From assembly GCF_003201475.1 (NCBI RefSeq), contig NZ_QJJK01000003.1, positions 310,001 through 374,000 of the forward strand: a stretch of DNA of 64,000 nucleotides. Reading direction: 5' to 3'. Under the pieces are notes generated by a model, which was not told the DNA's origin, ran no database searches, and saw only the letters and a list, made by a program, of their open reading frames with translations. Positions within the stretch are counted from its first letter, which is position 1. Every line of letters starts with the position of its first letter. A program made the position numbers and the translations under genes. Positions 23,897 to 35,837 of the stretch are shown here, piece after piece. The stretch comes from Chelatococcus asaccharovorans. GTDB taxonomy: Bacteria; Pseudomonadota; Alphaproteobacteria; Rhizobiales; Beijerinckiaceae.

Positions 23897-24393
23897 GGCT
23901 TCTCCTCCGTACCGGCCTCGTCCCTGCGGAAATCGCCGGACTGTCCGCCGCTCTTGGCGAGAAGGCGAATCGCGCCGATCTCCATGCCGCGGTCCACAGC
24001 CTTCACCATGTCATAGATGGTGAGGCAGGCGACGCTGACCGCCGTCAGGGCCTCCATCTCCACCCCCGTCTGCCCGCTGACCTTCGCCGTCGCCGTCACG
24101 CGCACGCCGGGAAGGGCATCGTCCAGGGCGAGATCGACCGTGATCTTCGACAGGGCGAGCGGATGGCAGAGCGGGATGAGGTCATGGGTTTTCTTGGCCG
24201 CCATGATGCCGGCGAGGCGCGCGGTGCCGAGCACGTCGCCCTTCTTGGCGTCACCTGCACGGATGAGCGCGAGCGTCTCCGCGCGCATGCGCACCACGCC
24301 CTCGGCGGTCGCCATGCGGCTCGTGGCGGGCTTTGCCGACACGTCGACCATATGGGCCTGGCCGGCGGCGTCGAGATGGGTGAGGCCCTTCAT
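23893..24393 (-). CDS. moaC: Cyclic pyranopterin monophosphate synthase MoaC
   Basis: A 166-residue enzyme that converts the MoaA product 3',8-cyclo-7,8-dihydro-GTP to cyclic pyranopterin monophosphate. Diagnostic motifs: [18 protein letters not shown] near the N-terminus, [17 protein letters not shown] and [20 protein letters not shown]. Length is typical. It overlaps trpC upstream and moeA downstream by 4 bp each. Linkage of moaC-moeA to trpC is a common alphaproteobacterial arrangement. Confidence 0.97.
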   Translation of the reverse strand: MKGLTHLDAAGQAHMVDVSAKPATSRMATAEGVVRMRAETLALIRAGDAKKGDVLGTARLAGIMAAKKTHDLIPLCHPLALSKITVDLALDDALPGVRVTATAKVSGQTGVEMEALTAVSVACLTIYDMVKAVDRGMEIGAIRLLAKSGGQSGDFRRDEAGTEEKP

Positions 24394-25223
24394 GGCCGCG
24401 CCATCTCGCCGAACAGCAGCGCGCGGGTCGCCGCTGCCACATCCGCCTGCCGCATCAGGCTCTCGCCGACGAGCAGGGCGTGAATGTTGGACCGCGCCAG
24501 ACGGTCCACATCCGCATGGGTGAAGATGCCGCTTTCGCCGACGACGATGCGATCGTCGGGAATGCGCGGTGCGAGGCTCTCGCAGACGGTGAGCGATGTC
24601 TCGAAGGTGCGCAGATTGCGGTTGTTGATGCCGATCAGCGGCGTGCCGAGCGGCAGGGCGCGGTCGAGTTCAGCGCCGTCATGCACCTCGACCAGCACGT
24701 CCATGCCAAGGTCGCGGGCGGTATCGACGAGCGCGCGCGCCTCATCATCGCTCACGCTCGCCATGATCACGAGAATGCAGTCGGCGCCCCAGGCGCGCGC
24801 CTCGAAGACCTGATAAGGCTCGAACATGAAGTCCTTGCGCAGCACGGGCAGCCCGGATGCGGCGCGCGCGGCTTCCAGATAGGCGGGCTGTCCCTGGAAG
24901 GAGGGGCCGTCCGTCAAGACGGACAGGCAGGTGGCGCCGCCGTCCGCATAGGCCCGCGCCAGCGCCGGCGGATCAAAATCGGCACGGATCAAGCCTTTGG
25001 AAGGGCTCGCTTTCTTGATTTCGGCGATCAGCGCGGGCCGTCCCTGCGCGACATGGCCGGCAATGGCCTGCCCGAAGGGGCGGACAGGCGCGGCCGCCCG
25101 GGCGCGGCGCTCCATCTCCGCAGGTGGTACGCTCGCCTTGGCGGCCGCGATCTCGCCGCGCTTGTAGGCTTCGATATGGGCGAGGATGTCTCCCGCCGGG
25201 GCCGTCTCGGCGACACGCATCAC
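24390..25223 (-). CDS. trpC: Indole-3-glycerol phosphate synthase
   Basis: A 277-residue TIM-barrel enzyme that closes the indole ring from CdRP in tryptophan synthesis. Motifs seen: [14 protein letters not shown] (catalytic Lys), [36 protein letters not shown] and [11 protein letters not shown]. It is monofunctional, without the TrpF domain found in enterics. Its start overlaps the trpD stop by 4 bp and its stop overlaps moaC by 4 bp, so expression is coupled through the operon. Confidence 0.97.
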   Translation of the reverse strand: MMRVAETAPAGDILAHIEAYKRGEIAAAKASVPPAEMERRARAAAPVRPFGQAIAGHVAQGRPALIAEIKKASPSKGLIRADFDPPALARAYADGGATCLSVLTDGPSFQGQPAYLEAARAASGLPVLRKDFMFEPYQVFEARAWGADCILVIMASVSDDEARALVDTARDLGMDVLVEVHDGAELDRALPLGTPLIGINNRNLRTFETSLTVCESLAPRIPDDRIVVGESGIFTHADVDRLARSNIHALLVGESLMRQADVAAATRALLFGEMARP

Positions 25224-26251
25224 TGTTGCTCCTCTGGAGCCGCATTCGAGACGGCTATGAGATTGTCCAGAACGCTGCGAGCCGCGCCGCTGTCGACTGC
25301 CTTGGCCGCGAGCACGAGGCCCTCCTTGAGATCGTTCGCCTTGTCCGCGACGACAAGGCCGGCGGCGGCATTGAGCAAGGCAATATCGCGATAGGCGCCG
25401 GGCTTGCCGTCGAGCACGTCGCGCAGAGCCTGCGCATTATGCTCGGGATCGCCGCCCTTCAGGTCCTCCGGACGCGCGAGCGCCAGCCCGAGTTCCTCCG
25501 GATTCACCGAGAAGCGGCGGATCTGGCCATTCTCCAGGGCCACCACGTCCGTTCGGGCGGCAACGGTGAGTTCATCGAGGCCGTCGGTGCCATAGACGGC
25601 CCAGACTTTTTCCGACCCCAGCGTCTTCAACACCGTGACGAGAGGTTCCAGCCAGCTCTCGGCGAAGACGCCGAGCACCTGGCGCTTCACCCCCGCGGGA
25701 TTGGCGAGCGGTCCGACCAGATTGAACAGCGTGCGCGTGCCAAGTTCCGCGCGAACGGCCGCGACATGGCGCATCGAGCCGTGATGGGTCGGCGCGAACA
25801 TGAAGCCGACCCCGGCCTCGCGGATGGTGCGCGCAATGCCCGGCGCGTCCTGCCCGACCTTGACGCCGAGCGCCATCAGCACGTCCGCCGCGCCCGATTT
25901 CGACGAGGCGGCACGGTTGCCGTGCTTGGCGACGACGACACCCGCGGCCGCCGCGATAATGGAGGCAAGCGTCGACACATTGTAGCTGCCGGAATTGTCA
26001 CCTCCGGTGCCGACAATGTCGATGGCCTCCGGCGGGGCGGTGACGCGCAGCATCCGGGCGCGCATGGCCGATACCGCGCCGACGATCTCGTCGACCGTTT
26101 CTCCGCGAACGCGCAGCGCCATGAGAAAGGCGCCGCCCTGGGCGGGCGTCACTTCGCCGGAGAGCAGGGTGTCGAAGGCAGCCCGCGCTTCATCGCGGCT
26201 CAGCGGGGCGCCGGTGGCGACTTTGGCGATGAAAGGCTTGAAGGCATCCAT
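25220..26251 (-). CDS. trpD: Anthranilate phosphoribosyltransferase
   Basis: A 343-residue enzyme that joins anthranilate to PRPP. Motifs: [17 protein letters not shown] (PRPP site), [18 protein letters not shown] and [17 protein letters not shown] 26251 is preferred over the frame opening at 26377 because it begins the conserved domain and has GGGAA upstream. The GDNSGSYN spelling differs slightly from the enteric GTGGDGxxTFNIST but is common in Rhizobiales. It lies 10 bp after trpG and overlaps trpC by 4 bp. Confidence 0.97.
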   Translation of the reverse strand: MDAFKPFIAKVATGAPLSRDEARAAFDTLLSGEVTPAQGGAFLMALRVRGETVDEIVGAVSAMRARMLRVTAPPEAIDIVGTGGDNSGSYNVSTLASIIAAAAGVVVAKHGNRAASSKSGAADVLMALGVKVGQDAPGIARTIREAGVGFMFAPTHHGSMRHVAAVRAELGTRTLFNLVGPLANPAGVKRQVLGVFAESWLEPLVTVLKTLGSEKVWAVYGTDGLDELTVAARTDVVALENGQIRRFSVNPEELGLALARPEDLKGGDPEHNAQALRDVLDGKPGAYRDIALLNAAAGLVVADKANDLKEGLVLAAKAVDSGAARSVLDNLIAVSNAAPEEQQ

Positions 26252-26261
26252 GGCGTTCCCG

Positions 26262-26870
26262 TCAGTTATGGTTGTGGCGTTGCGTCTCGTTCCAGACGGC
26301 CGCCAGGTCGAGGAAGTTGCGCATGATCGTCGCGCCATGCTCGGACAGAATACTCTCCGGATGGAACTGGACGCCATGCACAGGATGGCTCTTGTGCGAC
26401 AGGGCCATGATCACGCCGTCATCGCTCTCGGCCGTGATATCGAAAACCGTCGGGCAGGTCGCGCGGTCGACGACGAGCGAGTGGTAGCGCGTCGCCTTGA
26501 ACGGCCCGTTGATGCCCCGGAACAGGCCGTCCCCGTGATGGCGAACCGTGGAGATCTTGCCATGCATGGGGGCCGGCGCGCGCACCACCTGGCCGCCATA
26601 GGCCTGGCCCATGGCCTGCATGCCGAGGCACACGCCGAAGATCGGAATGGACGGCCCTGCCTCCGTGATGAGGCCGAGGCAGATGCCCGCTTCGTTCGGT
26701 GTGCACGGTCCGGGTGACAGCACGATGGCATCCGGCCCGCTGGCGAGGACCTCCGTGACGCTCAGCGCGTCATTGCGATGAACCTCGACCTCGGCACCCG
26801 AGCCCGCGACGAGATGCACGAGGTTCCAGGTGAAGGAATCGTAGTTGTCGATCAGGACGATACGCGTCAT
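26262..26870 (-). CDS. trpG: Anthranilate synthase component II (glutamine amidotransferase)
   Basis: A 202-residue class I glutamine amidotransferase that supplies ammonia to TrpE. The triad is visible: Cys in [13 protein letters not shown], His in [10 protein letters not shown] and the following Glu. N-terminus [17 protein letters not shown] is typical. ATG 26870 is set by a strong AGGAGGT; the frame continues upstream into trpE by chance. It follows trpE by 11 bp and precedes trpD by 10 bp. It may also serve folate synthesis as PabA, which cannot be judged here. Confidence 0.97.
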   Translation of the reverse strand: MTRIVLIDNYDSFTWNLVHLVAGSGAEVEVHRNDALSVTEVLASGPDAIVLSPGPCTPNEAGICLGLITEAGPSIPIFGVCLGMQAMGQAYGGQVVRAPAPMHGKISTVRHHGDGLFRGINGPFKATRYHSLVVDRATCPTVFDITAESDDGVIMALSHKSHPVHGVQFHPESILSEHGATIMRNFLDLAAVWNETQRHNHN

Positions 26871-26881
26871 GGCGGAACCTC

Positions 26882-28399
26882 CTACTGCCCGCGCCGGGCC
26901 GTCGCGGCGAAGCGCACGGCTTCCTCCGCGGCCCGGAAGGCGGCCTTCGCCTTGTTGACGCATTCGACCTGTTCGGACTGAGGGTCGGAATCGTAGACGA
27001 TGCCGGCCCCTGCCTGGACGGACATGCGTCCGTTCTTCACCAGCGCGGTGCGCAGGACGATGCAGGTGTCCATCTCGCCGTCCGCGCCGAAATAGCCGAT
27101 GCATCCGGCATAGGGGCCGCGCTTGTCCCGCTCCAGTTCGTCGATGATCTCCATGGCGCGGACCTTCGGCGCGCCCGAGACCGTGCCGGCGGGGAAGGCC
27201 GCGACCAGCGCGTCGAGAGCATCGTGCTTGGGATCGAGCGTCCCCTCGACATGGGAGACGATGTGCATCACCTGGCTGTAGTACTCCAGGAAATAGCTGT
27301 CGGTGACGCTGACGCTGCCGATCGCCGAAACCCGGCCCGCATCGTTGCGGCCGAGATCAAGCAGCATCAGATGCTCCGCACGCTCCTTGGGATCCGCCAG
27401 CAATTCCGCGGCAAGAGCCCGATCCTCGGCCGGTGTGGCGCCCCGCCGCCGCGTGCCGGCGATCGGACGCACCGTGACCTTGCCCTCGCGCACCCGCACC
27501 AGGATTTCCGGGCTCGAACAGACGATCTGGAAATCCAGGAAGTCGAGGAAGCACAGGTAAGGGGAGGGGTTCACGCGCCGCAATGCCCGGTAAAGCGACA
27601 AGGCCGGCAAAGTGAAGGGTGCGTCGAAGCGTTGGGACAGCACGACCTGGAAGATATCGCCGGCGCGGATATAGTCCTTCGCCCTCTCCACCATTGCCTT
27701 GAAGCGCTCCGGCGCGGTGTTGGACACCGGCGTCGGGGCGGGCAGCGTCGTGACATCCGGTCCGCTATCGCGGGGGAGAGGCTCATCGAGTGCCGCCAGC
27801 GCCTCCTCGATACGCTCGACCGCGGCTTCATAGGCGACCTTGGCCGATATGGCCTTGGCCGGCCGGACGGGCGTGATGAGCGAGAGTTCGTCCCTGACGG
27901 AATCGAACACCACCATCAGGGTCGGTCGCAGGAGGATGGCATCGTCCAGATCGAGCGCGTCCTGCGGAGCGCCGGGAAGACGCTCCATCTGCCGGACCAT
28001 GTCATAACCGAGATAGCCGAAGATGCCGGCCGCCATCGGCGGCAATCCCGGCGGCAAGGCGATGGCGCTTTCGGCGATCAGCGCACGCAGGCTGTCCAGC
28101 GGCGCGCGATCATCCGCAGCGAAGACCGAGGCGCGTTGCGCAGCGCGGTTGATCTCGGCCCTGCCATCGCGGCATCGCCAGATCAGGTCCGGCTTCAGCC
28201 CGATCATGGAATAGCGGCCGCGGGTCGCACCGCCTTCGACCGATTCGAGAAGAAAGGTGGGAAGGGTGCCGCCGGCGCTGAGCTTCAGATAGGCGGCGAC
28301 CGGGGTTTCGAGATCAGCGACCAGACTTGCGCTGAGAACGCTGGCTTCGCCCTTATCATAGGTGGCGGCGAAGTCTTCGAAAGACGGTGAAAACAGCAT
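26882..28399 (-). CDS. trpE: Anthranilate synthase component I
   Basis: A 505-residue chorismate-using enzyme that, with TrpG, makes anthranilate, the first committed step to tryptophan. Evidence: the N-terminal LLESVEGGATRGRYSMIGL (tryptophan feedback site region), PSPYLCFLDF, VRPIAGTRRRGATPAEDRAL, LLDLGRNDAGRV and TVSGAPKVRAMEIIDELE. The separate trpE and trpG contrast with the fused trpE(G) of Rhizobium/Sinorhizobium. It is the first gene of a minus-strand trpEGDC-moaC-moeA block. No Trp-rich leader peptide was seen upstream. Confidence 0.97.
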   Translation of the reverse strand: MLFSPSFEDFAATYDKGEASVLSASLVADLETPVAAYLKLSAGGTLPTFLLESVEGGATRGRYSMIGLKPDLIWRCRDGRAEINRAAQRASVFAADDRAPLDSLRALIAESAIALPPGLPPMAAGIFGYLGYDMVRQMERLPGAPQDALDLDDAILLRPTLMVVFDSVRDELSLITPVRPAKAISAKVAYEAAVERIEEALAALDEPLPRDSGPDVTTLPAPTPVSNTAPERFKAMVERAKDYIRAGDIFQVVLSQRFDAPFTLPALSLYRALRRVNPSPYLCFLDFLDFQIVCSSPEILVRVREGKVTVRPIAGTRRRGATPAEDRALAAELLADPKERAEHLMLLDLGRNDAGRVSAIGSVSVTDSYFLEYYSQVMHIVSHVEGTLDPKHDALDALVAAFPAGTVSGAPKVRAMEIIDELERDKRGPYAGCIGYFGADGEMDTCIVLRTALVKNGRMSVQAGAGIVYDSDPQSEQVECVNKAKAAFRAAEEAVRFAATARRGQ

Positions 28400-28808
28400 G
28401 GCTTGTACTGAGGTCCGAACCGACCGTTTGGAACCGGGCGGGAAACCTCACCTTTTCAGTTAGGGAGCGTGATCAGCGCGAGGGGTGAAGTCGCGTGATA
28501 CGTCCGGATCACCGTACCTCCGGACAGATTTGCCCAGAGGGTCGACAAGCCCGCTTCCCAGAGGAAACAGGCACCCCGAGGAACAGGCACCCCGAGGAAA
28601 CGGGCACCTCAGGTACACAGGCACCTCGGTAAAGTGGCACCTTTTAGGGGCGAGGGCCGCAAGCTGGGCCTTTCGCCCGGCTGAAGGTTCCTCATACCCT
28701 CACGGGTTTGCGGGCTATACCCGACCCGTCGCGGCAACGCCAGTGGCTTGATGCGATCGGCCTCGGCAAGGGCGGCCGGACCGCGGCGTCACCGGCGCGC
28801 CGGCCCGA
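28400..28808. other. Intergenic region with tandem repeat, ppiD to trpE
   Basis: About 409 bases without a gene. It separates the 3' end of the ppiD-like gene from trpE and should contain the trpE promoter. A tandem array at 28563-28642 has roughly 17-bp units around GGAAACAGGCACCCCGA, four to five degenerate copies. No clear terminator or attenuator was identified. Confidence 0.5.
28563..28642. repeat. Tandem repeat, unit about 17 bp
   Basis: Units begin at 28563, 28580, 28596 and 28613, with a weaker fifth at 28630. The consensus is near GGAAACAGGCACCCCGA, with later copies drifting to GCACCTC. Confidence 0.75.
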
Positions 28809-30722
28809 TCAGAGGTCGGTGTTGCCGAAGGCGTTGTTGATCGCCCGCTGGTTGATGGTGACGCCGAGTTCGCTGCGCAGCTTGGTGCTATATTCGCTGA
28901 TCAGGTCTTCTTCGACAGCCGTCCGCATCTGGTCGCGAATGCGCGCCGCATCACCGGTGGAGGTGATATAGGGGGGAACGGTCGCCTCGGTCACGACAAA
29001 GACCACGCGCGCGTCACCATTCGTCCCGGCCGCCACGGATCCGGCCTTGCCGGCCGGCACGGCGAAGATCTGGGCGACGACCGGGACGGCCAGATTGCCG
29101 CTCGCCGCACCCCGGGCAAGGCCCGTGGCTGTCTCGACCGGCAGCGACAGCTCGGCCGCGACGGCGTCGAGGGCCTCGCCCTTGTTGAGGCGCTCGACCA
29201 ACGCGCGCGCCTTATCCGACAGGGCCTTCGCTATGGCATCCTCGCGCCATCGCACCAGCACCTGGTCACGGACGTCGGCCAGGGGGCGCTCGTGGGCGGG
29301 ATCGACGCCGCGGACGTCGAACCACTCATAGCCGCCATCGCTCAGGCGGATCGCCTCGTTGTCGGCGCCGACATCGGACGCGAAAATCGCGTTGAGGAGC
29401 GCCGTGTTTCCGGCCACGCCGGGAACGGGCTGACCGTTCTTGTCATTGCCGGCCTGGTCCACCGCGGCAATCGTCTGCGCGCTGAGGCCGAGCGCCGTCG
29501 CGATCTCGGCGAGGGGCTTGGCCGCCAGCCGGTCGTCCTCGATGCGATCGTGGACATCGTTGATCTGGTTTTGCGCCGCCGAGCGGGCAAGCCCTTGGCG
29601 AATCTCGGCAGAGACCGCCTCGAGGGGCTTCACCGATGCCGGCTCGATGGCGGTGACGCGGACGATAACCGGCCCGAAACGGCCCTCGACCGCTCCGCTC
29701 GCCACGCCTTGCGCGAGCGAGAACACCGCATCGGCGACCGCTGCATCGATCAGTTCGCTCTTCGCGAAGGTGCCGAAGGCGATGTCCTTCTCGGCGAGCC
29801 CGCGCTCGGCGGCAAGGGCCTCGAAGGTCGTGCCGGCCGCGATTTTCGCCGCGGCGGCCTGGGCGTCGGCCAGATTGGGGAAGGTGATGCGCTCAACCGT
29901 GCGACGCTCCGGCGTGCCGAAACGGGTCGCCTTGTCAGCCTCATAGACACGGCGAACATCCGCGTCAGACACGGCATCAGGCTTGGCCAGCGTCTCCGGG
30001 GTCAATGTCAGCGTGACGACACTGCGATATTCCGGAGCGCGGAAGATGGCCTTGCGCGCATCGAACCAGCTTTGCAGCGCCGTCTCGTCGGGATCCGCGA
30101 TGGTGCCCACGCTCGCCGCCGGCAGCACCACATAGGACGCCGCGCGGCGCTCGGCCCCATAGCGATAGACCGCCTCCTGCAGCGCAATCGGCGTTTCGAG
30201 CGCGCCCATCACGCCCTCGAGCAACTGGCGGCGAATGATGACCGCACGCTGGTCGCGCAGATAGGAGGCCTCGGTCAGGCCGTTGTAACGCAGCAACTCG
30301 TCGAAGCGGCGGCGGTCGAACTGGCCCGCGGCGTTGCGGAAAACCGGGTCGTCCATGACCGCACGCGCCAGGTCCGCGTCCGAAATGGCGAGGCCGAGCT
30401 CCCGGGCGCGCGCATCGAGCGCCGCTTCGTTGATCAGCCGGTTCAGGACCTGCTGCTCCAGACCGATCCGACGCGCCATTTCAGCGCTGATGGGCTGGCG
30501 GAGCTGCTGCTGCAGGCGCTGGAGTTCGTTCTGATAGGCGTTGCGCAGCGCCTGGACCGTGATTTCCGTCTTGCCCACATTGGCGGCGGTGTTGGCCGCA
30601 TAGCCGCGGAAAATGTCGCCGACGCCCCACAGACCGAAGGACAGGATGAGGAAGCCGAACATGATGGCGATGATGGCGCGGCCAATGAGCGACTGTCCGG
30701 CGTTGCGAAAACTGTTCAACAT
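28809..30722 (-). CDS. SurA N-terminal domain / peptidylprolyl isomerase, PpiD-like
   Basis: A 637-residue membrane-anchored periplasmic folding factor. One N-terminal TM helix (GRAIIAIMFGFLILSFGLWG) is followed by a SurA-like chaperone region with EQQVLNRLINEAALDARARE. A parvulin-type region lies around residues 250-350 (RRTVERITFPNLADAQAAAA) and a long C-terminal domain follows. Layout and length match PpiD, which helps outer-membrane and periplasmic proteins fold at the Sec exit. The parvulin catalytic residues are not obvious, so it may act mainly as a chaperone. Divergent from tpiA, as in related genomes. Confidence 0.88.
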   Translation of the reverse strand: MLNSFRNAGQSLIGRAIIAIMFGFLILSFGLWGVGDIFRGYAANTAANVGKTEITVQALRNAYQNELQRLQQQLRQPISAEMARRIGLEQQVLNRLINEAALDARARELGLAISDADLARAVMDDPVFRNAAGQFDRRRFDELLRYNGLTEASYLRDQRAVIIRRQLLEGVMGALETPIALQEAVYRYGAERRAASYVVLPAASVGTIADPDETALQSWFDARKAIFRAPEYRSVVTLTLTPETLAKPDAVSDADVRRVYEADKATRFGTPERRTVERITFPNLADAQAAAAKIAAGTTFEALAAERGLAEKDIAFGTFAKSELIDAAVADAVFSLAQGVASGAVEGRFGPVIVRVTAIEPASVKPLEAVSAEIRQGLARSAAQNQINDVHDRIEDDRLAAKPLAEIATALGLSAQTIAAVDQAGNDKNGQPVPGVAGNTALLNAIFASDVGADNEAIRLSDGGYEWFDVRGVDPAHERPLADVRDQVLVRWREDAIAKALSDKARALVERLNKGEALDAVAAELSLPVETATGLARGAASGNLAVPVVAQIFAVPAGKAGSVAAGTNGDARVVFVVTEATVPPYITSTGDAARIRDQMRTAVEEDLISEYSTKLRSELGVTINQRAINNAFGNTDL

Positions 30723-31038
30723 GAGAAGCGGGGTCCGGTCTTAATCAGCGTAAGGCATTTGCGGTGACGTGGCACAGCCGAACTCGACCCGACCAGGCAC
30801 GCCTGACCGAGCAAGGTGGCGGATCATAGAGAGGGCGCCCCTGGGCCGCAATGGACAAAGGCAATCTGCAGCGTCAGCTCCATGTGAAGGATCATAGTGA
30901 AGGATCATTTCAAGAAGGATCATTTGTAATGGATACGCCGATCAGGTCCGCCGCTCGCGGCCGAGCCCTCTAGGCTATCCCGCCCGTACGGGTTAAGGAA
31001 CGAATCGATCGAAACACCAACGACAAGGGTCATGCTTC
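30723..31038. other. Divergent promoter region ppiD-like / tpiA with short tandem repeat
   Basis: 316 bases between divergent genes. It contains three imperfect copies of a 13-15-bp unit (GTGAAGGATCAT) at 30884-30925. No RNA gene or clear -35/-10 boxes were recognised. Confidence 0.5.
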
Positions 31039-31803
31039 ATGGCGAGTGGTCATTTGCGTCATCTCGTGGCTGGAAACTGGAAGATGAATGGCCTGAAGGC
31101 TTCCACGGACGTGCTGGATGCGGTGATCAAGGGCCATGATGCCGTGCTGGCGGCACGAGCCGACCTGATGGTGTGTCCGCCGGCCACCCTGCTGGCGGCC
31201 TTCGCGGCGAGAGCCGGCGGCTCGACCGTCGCCGTTGGCGCCCAGGATTGCCACGCGGCGGCCGCCGGTGCGTTCACCGGCGATATCGCGGCCGAGATGA
31301 TCGCCGATGCCGGCGGCAAGGCCGTGATCGTCGGCCATTCCGAGCGGCGCACCCTCCATGGCGAGAGCGACGCCGACGTCCGCGCCAAGGCGGAAGCGGC
31401 CTGGCGCGCGGGGCTTTTCCCCATCGTCTGCGTCGGAGAAACGCGCGCGGAGCGCGATGCGGGGCATGCGCTCGCTATCGTCGCACGCCAGATCGCGGGC
31501 TCGCTCCCGGACAGCCTGCCCGGTGATCTGGTCGTGGCCTATGAGCCTGTCTGGGCGATCGGCACGGGGCTTACACCGACCGTGGCCGATGTGGCCGAAA
31601 TGCATGGGGCCATTCGCCGCCAGCTCGTCGAACGCTACGGCGGGGCAGGGCAAGCCGTGCGCCTGCTCTACGGCGGCTCGGTCAAGCCCTCCAATGCCGC
31701 CGAACTCATGGCCATCGCTGATGTGAACGGCGCGCTTGTCGGTGGCGCGAGCCTCGTGGCCGACGACTTCCTGGCGATCGCCAAGGCTTGCGGCACCTCC
31801 TGA
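31039..31803 (+). CDS. tpiA: Triosephosphate isomerase
   Basis: A 254-residue glycolytic TIM-barrel enzyme that interconverts dihydroxyacetone phosphate and glyceraldehyde 3-phosphate. Catalytic residues are visible: Lys15 (GNWKMN), His100 (VGHSERR) and Glu169 ([11 protein letters not shown]). Phosphate-binding [12 protein letters not shown] and GALVGGASL follow. Length is normal. It is the first plus-strand gene after the divergent ppiD-like gene and is followed by secG about 200 bp on, a common alphaproteobacterial order. Confidence 0.98.
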   Translation: MASGHLRHLVAGNWKMNGLKASTDVLDAVIKGHDAVLAARADLMVCPPATLLAAFAARAGGSTVAVGAQDCHAAAAGAFTGDIAAEMIADAGGKAVIVGHSERRTLHGESDADVRAKAEAAWRAGLFPIVCVGETRAERDAGHALAIVARQIAGSLPDSLPGDLVVAYEPVWAIGTGLTPTVADVAEMHGAIRRQLVERYGGAGQAVRLLYGGSVKPSNAAELMAIADVNGALVGGASLVADDFLAIAKACGTS

Positions 31804-32002
31804 GGGACCGATTGCGGCCATCGAGCCGCCCTTGATCTTGCGTCGCACCACCACGATCTGCCATTCCGGCAGGGAAGCTCTGCATGGGACGCGGGCAATT
31901 CTCCCGCGCTATGGTCTTTCCTCGCGGACCGGGACTGTGTTAGAGCGGCACAAATGAATCGAGCCTGGCCGGTCGTGCCCGCGCCGGGCGTTGGATGTTG
32001 AC

Positions 32003-32425
32003 ATGCAAACCGTAATTATCGTCATCCACCTCATTGTTGTCATCGCGCTTGTCGGTGTGGTGCTCCTGCAGCGCTCCGAAGGCGGCGGCCTTGGCATGGG
32101 CGGCGGCGGTGTTTCCGGATTCATGACAGGCCGCGGGCAGACCAACGCGCTGACCCGCACGACAGCCATCCTCGCCACCATTTTCTTCCTGACGAGCCTC
32201 GGGCTGTCGGTCCTGGCGGGCATTCAGCGCGGTCAGCGTTCCATTTTCGATTCCATGCCGGGGGGCGCGCCTGGCGCCGTTCCGGGTGCGCCTGTCGCAC
32301 CGGGCGCCGGCGGTGGCGTTCTCGACCAGCTTCGCCAGATCCAGGGCAGCCAGCCCACGGCGCCAGCGCCGCCTGCGCCTGCGCCCGCCGCGCCGTCGAC
32401 GCCTCAGGTGCCCGGTTCGCAGTGA
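32003..32425 (+). CDS. secG: Preprotein translocase subunit SecG
   Basis: A 140-residue SecYEG accessory subunit. Two TM helices are visible (VIIVIHLIVVIALVGVVLL and TTAILATIFFLTSLGLSVLA) joined by the conserved LLQRSEGGGLGMGGG loop. The C-terminus is a Pro/Ala/Gly-rich tail typical of alphaproteobacterial SecG. ATG 32003 gives the family N-terminus MQTVIIVIHL; TTG 31991 would add four residues. It lies between tpiA and pyrG. Confidence 0.95.
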   Translation: MQTVIIVIHLIVVIALVGVVLLQRSEGGGLGMGGGGVSGFMTGRGQTNALTRTTAILATIFFLTSLGLSVLAGIQRGQRSIFDSMPGGAPGAVPGAPVAPGAGGGVLDQLRQIQGSQPTAPAPPAPAPAAPSTPQVPGSQ

Positions 32426-32601
32426 GCCGGTTACGAAGGCGCCGCAGCGCTTTCTCTGATCACCCGTGACCGGCTGGGCCTGAATAAAGGCCCGGCACGA
32501 TGCGCCGAATGCGCATGCGCAATGCTGGATTGCGTGGGTCGCCCATATTTTCGCCTGGATTGGTCCTATGACCACTCCCCGAATCGATCGCGATAGAGTA
32601 A

Positions 32602-34241
<1,640 letters not shown>

Positions 34242-34242
<1 letters not shown>

Positions 34243-35132
34243 TGGTCGGCCAGCCCCGCGGGATCGACCATCTCGTCGTCACTGTTCGCGATCTCGACGC
34301 CGCAGGGGCCTTCTACGAATCCCTCGGTTTCACGGTCGGTGCGCGCAATCGCCATCCCTGGGGAACCGCGAACCGTATCGTGCAGTTCGATGGGTCCTTC
34401 ATCGAGCTCATCACGGTCGGCGAGGGCGCTGCCATCGCCCCGCATGGCGAACGGACATTCAGCTTCGGCGCCTTCGTCCGTGACAGCCTGGCGCGCGGCG
34501 AGGGCTTGACCATGCTGGTGCTCGAAAGCCGCGACGCCCCCGGCGATGCGCTTGATTTCGCCGCCTCAGGCATCGGTGATTTCGAGACTTTCTTTTTTGA
34601 ACGGCATGCGCGCCGCCCCGATGGGGCTGAGACGACGGTCGCCTTCACGCTCGCCTTCGCGCGCGACGACCGTGCCCCGCAGTGCGGCTTCTTCGTCTGC
34701 CAGCAGCATTTCCCGGAGAATTTCTGGAATCCCGCATTCCAGCGCCATGCCAACGGGGCAAGGGGCGTCGCTGCGGCTGTCATGACCGCGGACAATCCGA
34801 CCGATCATCACATCTTCCTGTCGGCCTTCACCGGGCAGCGCGACCTGCACGCGACATCGCTCGGCGTGAGCGCGGAATTGCCGCGCGGCCGGCTCGACAT
34901 TCTCTCGACCGATGCGTTCCGCAGCCTCTATGGCGCAGCGGGCGCGGTGGAAGAGGAAGTCTTCGTCGCCTATGGGATCGCGGTTGACGACCTTGCCGTC
35001 GTCGCCGAACGATTGGCCAGGGCCGGAATCGCCGCGCGCATGATCGGCCCTCGGCTGGTCGTTGCCGCCGAGGATGCCTACGGCGTCACGATCGCATTCG
35101 AGACCGCGGCGCGCGGTGGCGGAAAGACATAG
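34242..35132 (+). CDS. VOC-family (glyoxalase-like) protein
   Basis: A 296-residue protein of the vicinal oxygen chelate superfamily, with two beta-alpha-beta-beta-beta modules. The N-terminus GIDHLVVTVRDLDAAGAFYE and GSFIELI fit the glyoxalase-like domain. The middle stretch QCGFFVCQQHFPENFWNPAF and the later DNPTDHHIFLSAF are also seen. His and Glu residues suited to metal binding are present but I cannot assign activity. The TGATG overlap with pyrG shows translational coupling. Substrate unknown. Confidence 0.82.
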
Positions 35133-35167
35133 CGCCTGGACAACAGAGCGCCAAAGCGGGGGCAAGG

Positions 35168-35572
35168 ATGGACGGTATCCTTCTGGTCAATTTCATCGAC
35201 TTTCTCGTCGATTTCGTCATATCGGTCATCCTCGTTGCGCTCTATCTCGCCGTTTATACCTTCGCGACGACCCACAACGAGTTCGAGCTCATCCGCCGCA
35301 ACGTCATCTCCGCGGCACTGTCGCTGGGGCTCAGCCTCATCGGTTTCGCGTTGCCGCTGTCGAGCGCGATCGTCAATACGACGACCGTTCTGGCGCTGGT
35401 GCTATGGGGTATCATCGCGCTCGTCGTGCAGATCATCGTGTATTGGCTCGTGCGCATTCTCGTTCCGAATTTGACGGGACGCATTGCGCAGGGCGAGATC
35501 GCCGCAGCATGCCTGCTCGGCGCGGCCTCGCTCTCGGCCGGCATCATCAACGCGGCCTGCATGACCTTCTAG
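35168..35572 (+). CDS. DUF350 family membrane protein
   Basis: A 134-residue inner-membrane protein with four hydrophobic segments (FLVDFVISVILVALYLAVY; NVISAALSLGLSLIGFALPL; TTTVLALVLWGIIALVVQII; AAACLLGAASLSAGIINAAC). The pattern, with a short polar THNEFELIRR loop and charged residues near TM3-4, matches the DUF350/YjfL family, whose function is not established. It starts 36 bp after the VOC gene and may share its transcript. Confidence 0.75.
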   Translation: MDGILLVNFIDFLVDFVISVILVALYLAVYTFATTHNEFELIRRNVISAALSLGLSLIGFALPLSSAIVNTTTVLALVLWGIIALVVQIIVYWLVRILVPNLTGRIAQGEIAAACLLGAASLSAGIINAACMTF

Positions 35573-35765
35573 TGGGTTGAACGGTGTTCTAGGACCAATC
35601 GACATTCGAGAATTGCCAAGAGATACCAACGTCATCACCGGGCTTGTCCCGGTGATCCCGACCGGAAAGGCGCCTCGGTTAATCGGGATGGCCGGGACAA
35701 GCCCGGCCATGACAGCTGAAAGCGCTGAATGTTGATCGGTCCAAATGGGTTGAACGGCGTTCTAG
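35573..35765. repeat. Nested direct/inverted repeat element
   Basis: TGGGTTGAACGGTGTTCTAG (35573-35592) recurs as a direct repeat at 35746-35765 with 19 of 20 matches. Inside it, the arm 35592-35607 and its inverted partner 35727-35742 match at 14 of 16 positions. Near the centre lies a palindromic repeat with CACCGGGCTTGTCCCGGTG (35636-35654) and GCCGGGACAAGCCCGGC (35690-35706). No coding potential was seen. The gene-free stretch continues to the riboswitch at 35838. Confidence 0.7.
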
Positions 35766-35837
35766 CGGGATAAATGACGTTCAGACGCGATACATGAGGG
35801 TTGCGGTTGACACCGGGACGCTCCATTTTAGGAAGAC

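Noticed and set aside
28381-28500. Possible tryptophan attenuator or leader peptide before trpE
   Set aside because: I found no short frame with clustered Trp codons and no convincing terminator/antiterminator pair.
31804-32002. Possible tRNA or small RNA between tpiA and secG
   Set aside because: No cloverleaf, T-loop consensus or terminator could be recognised.
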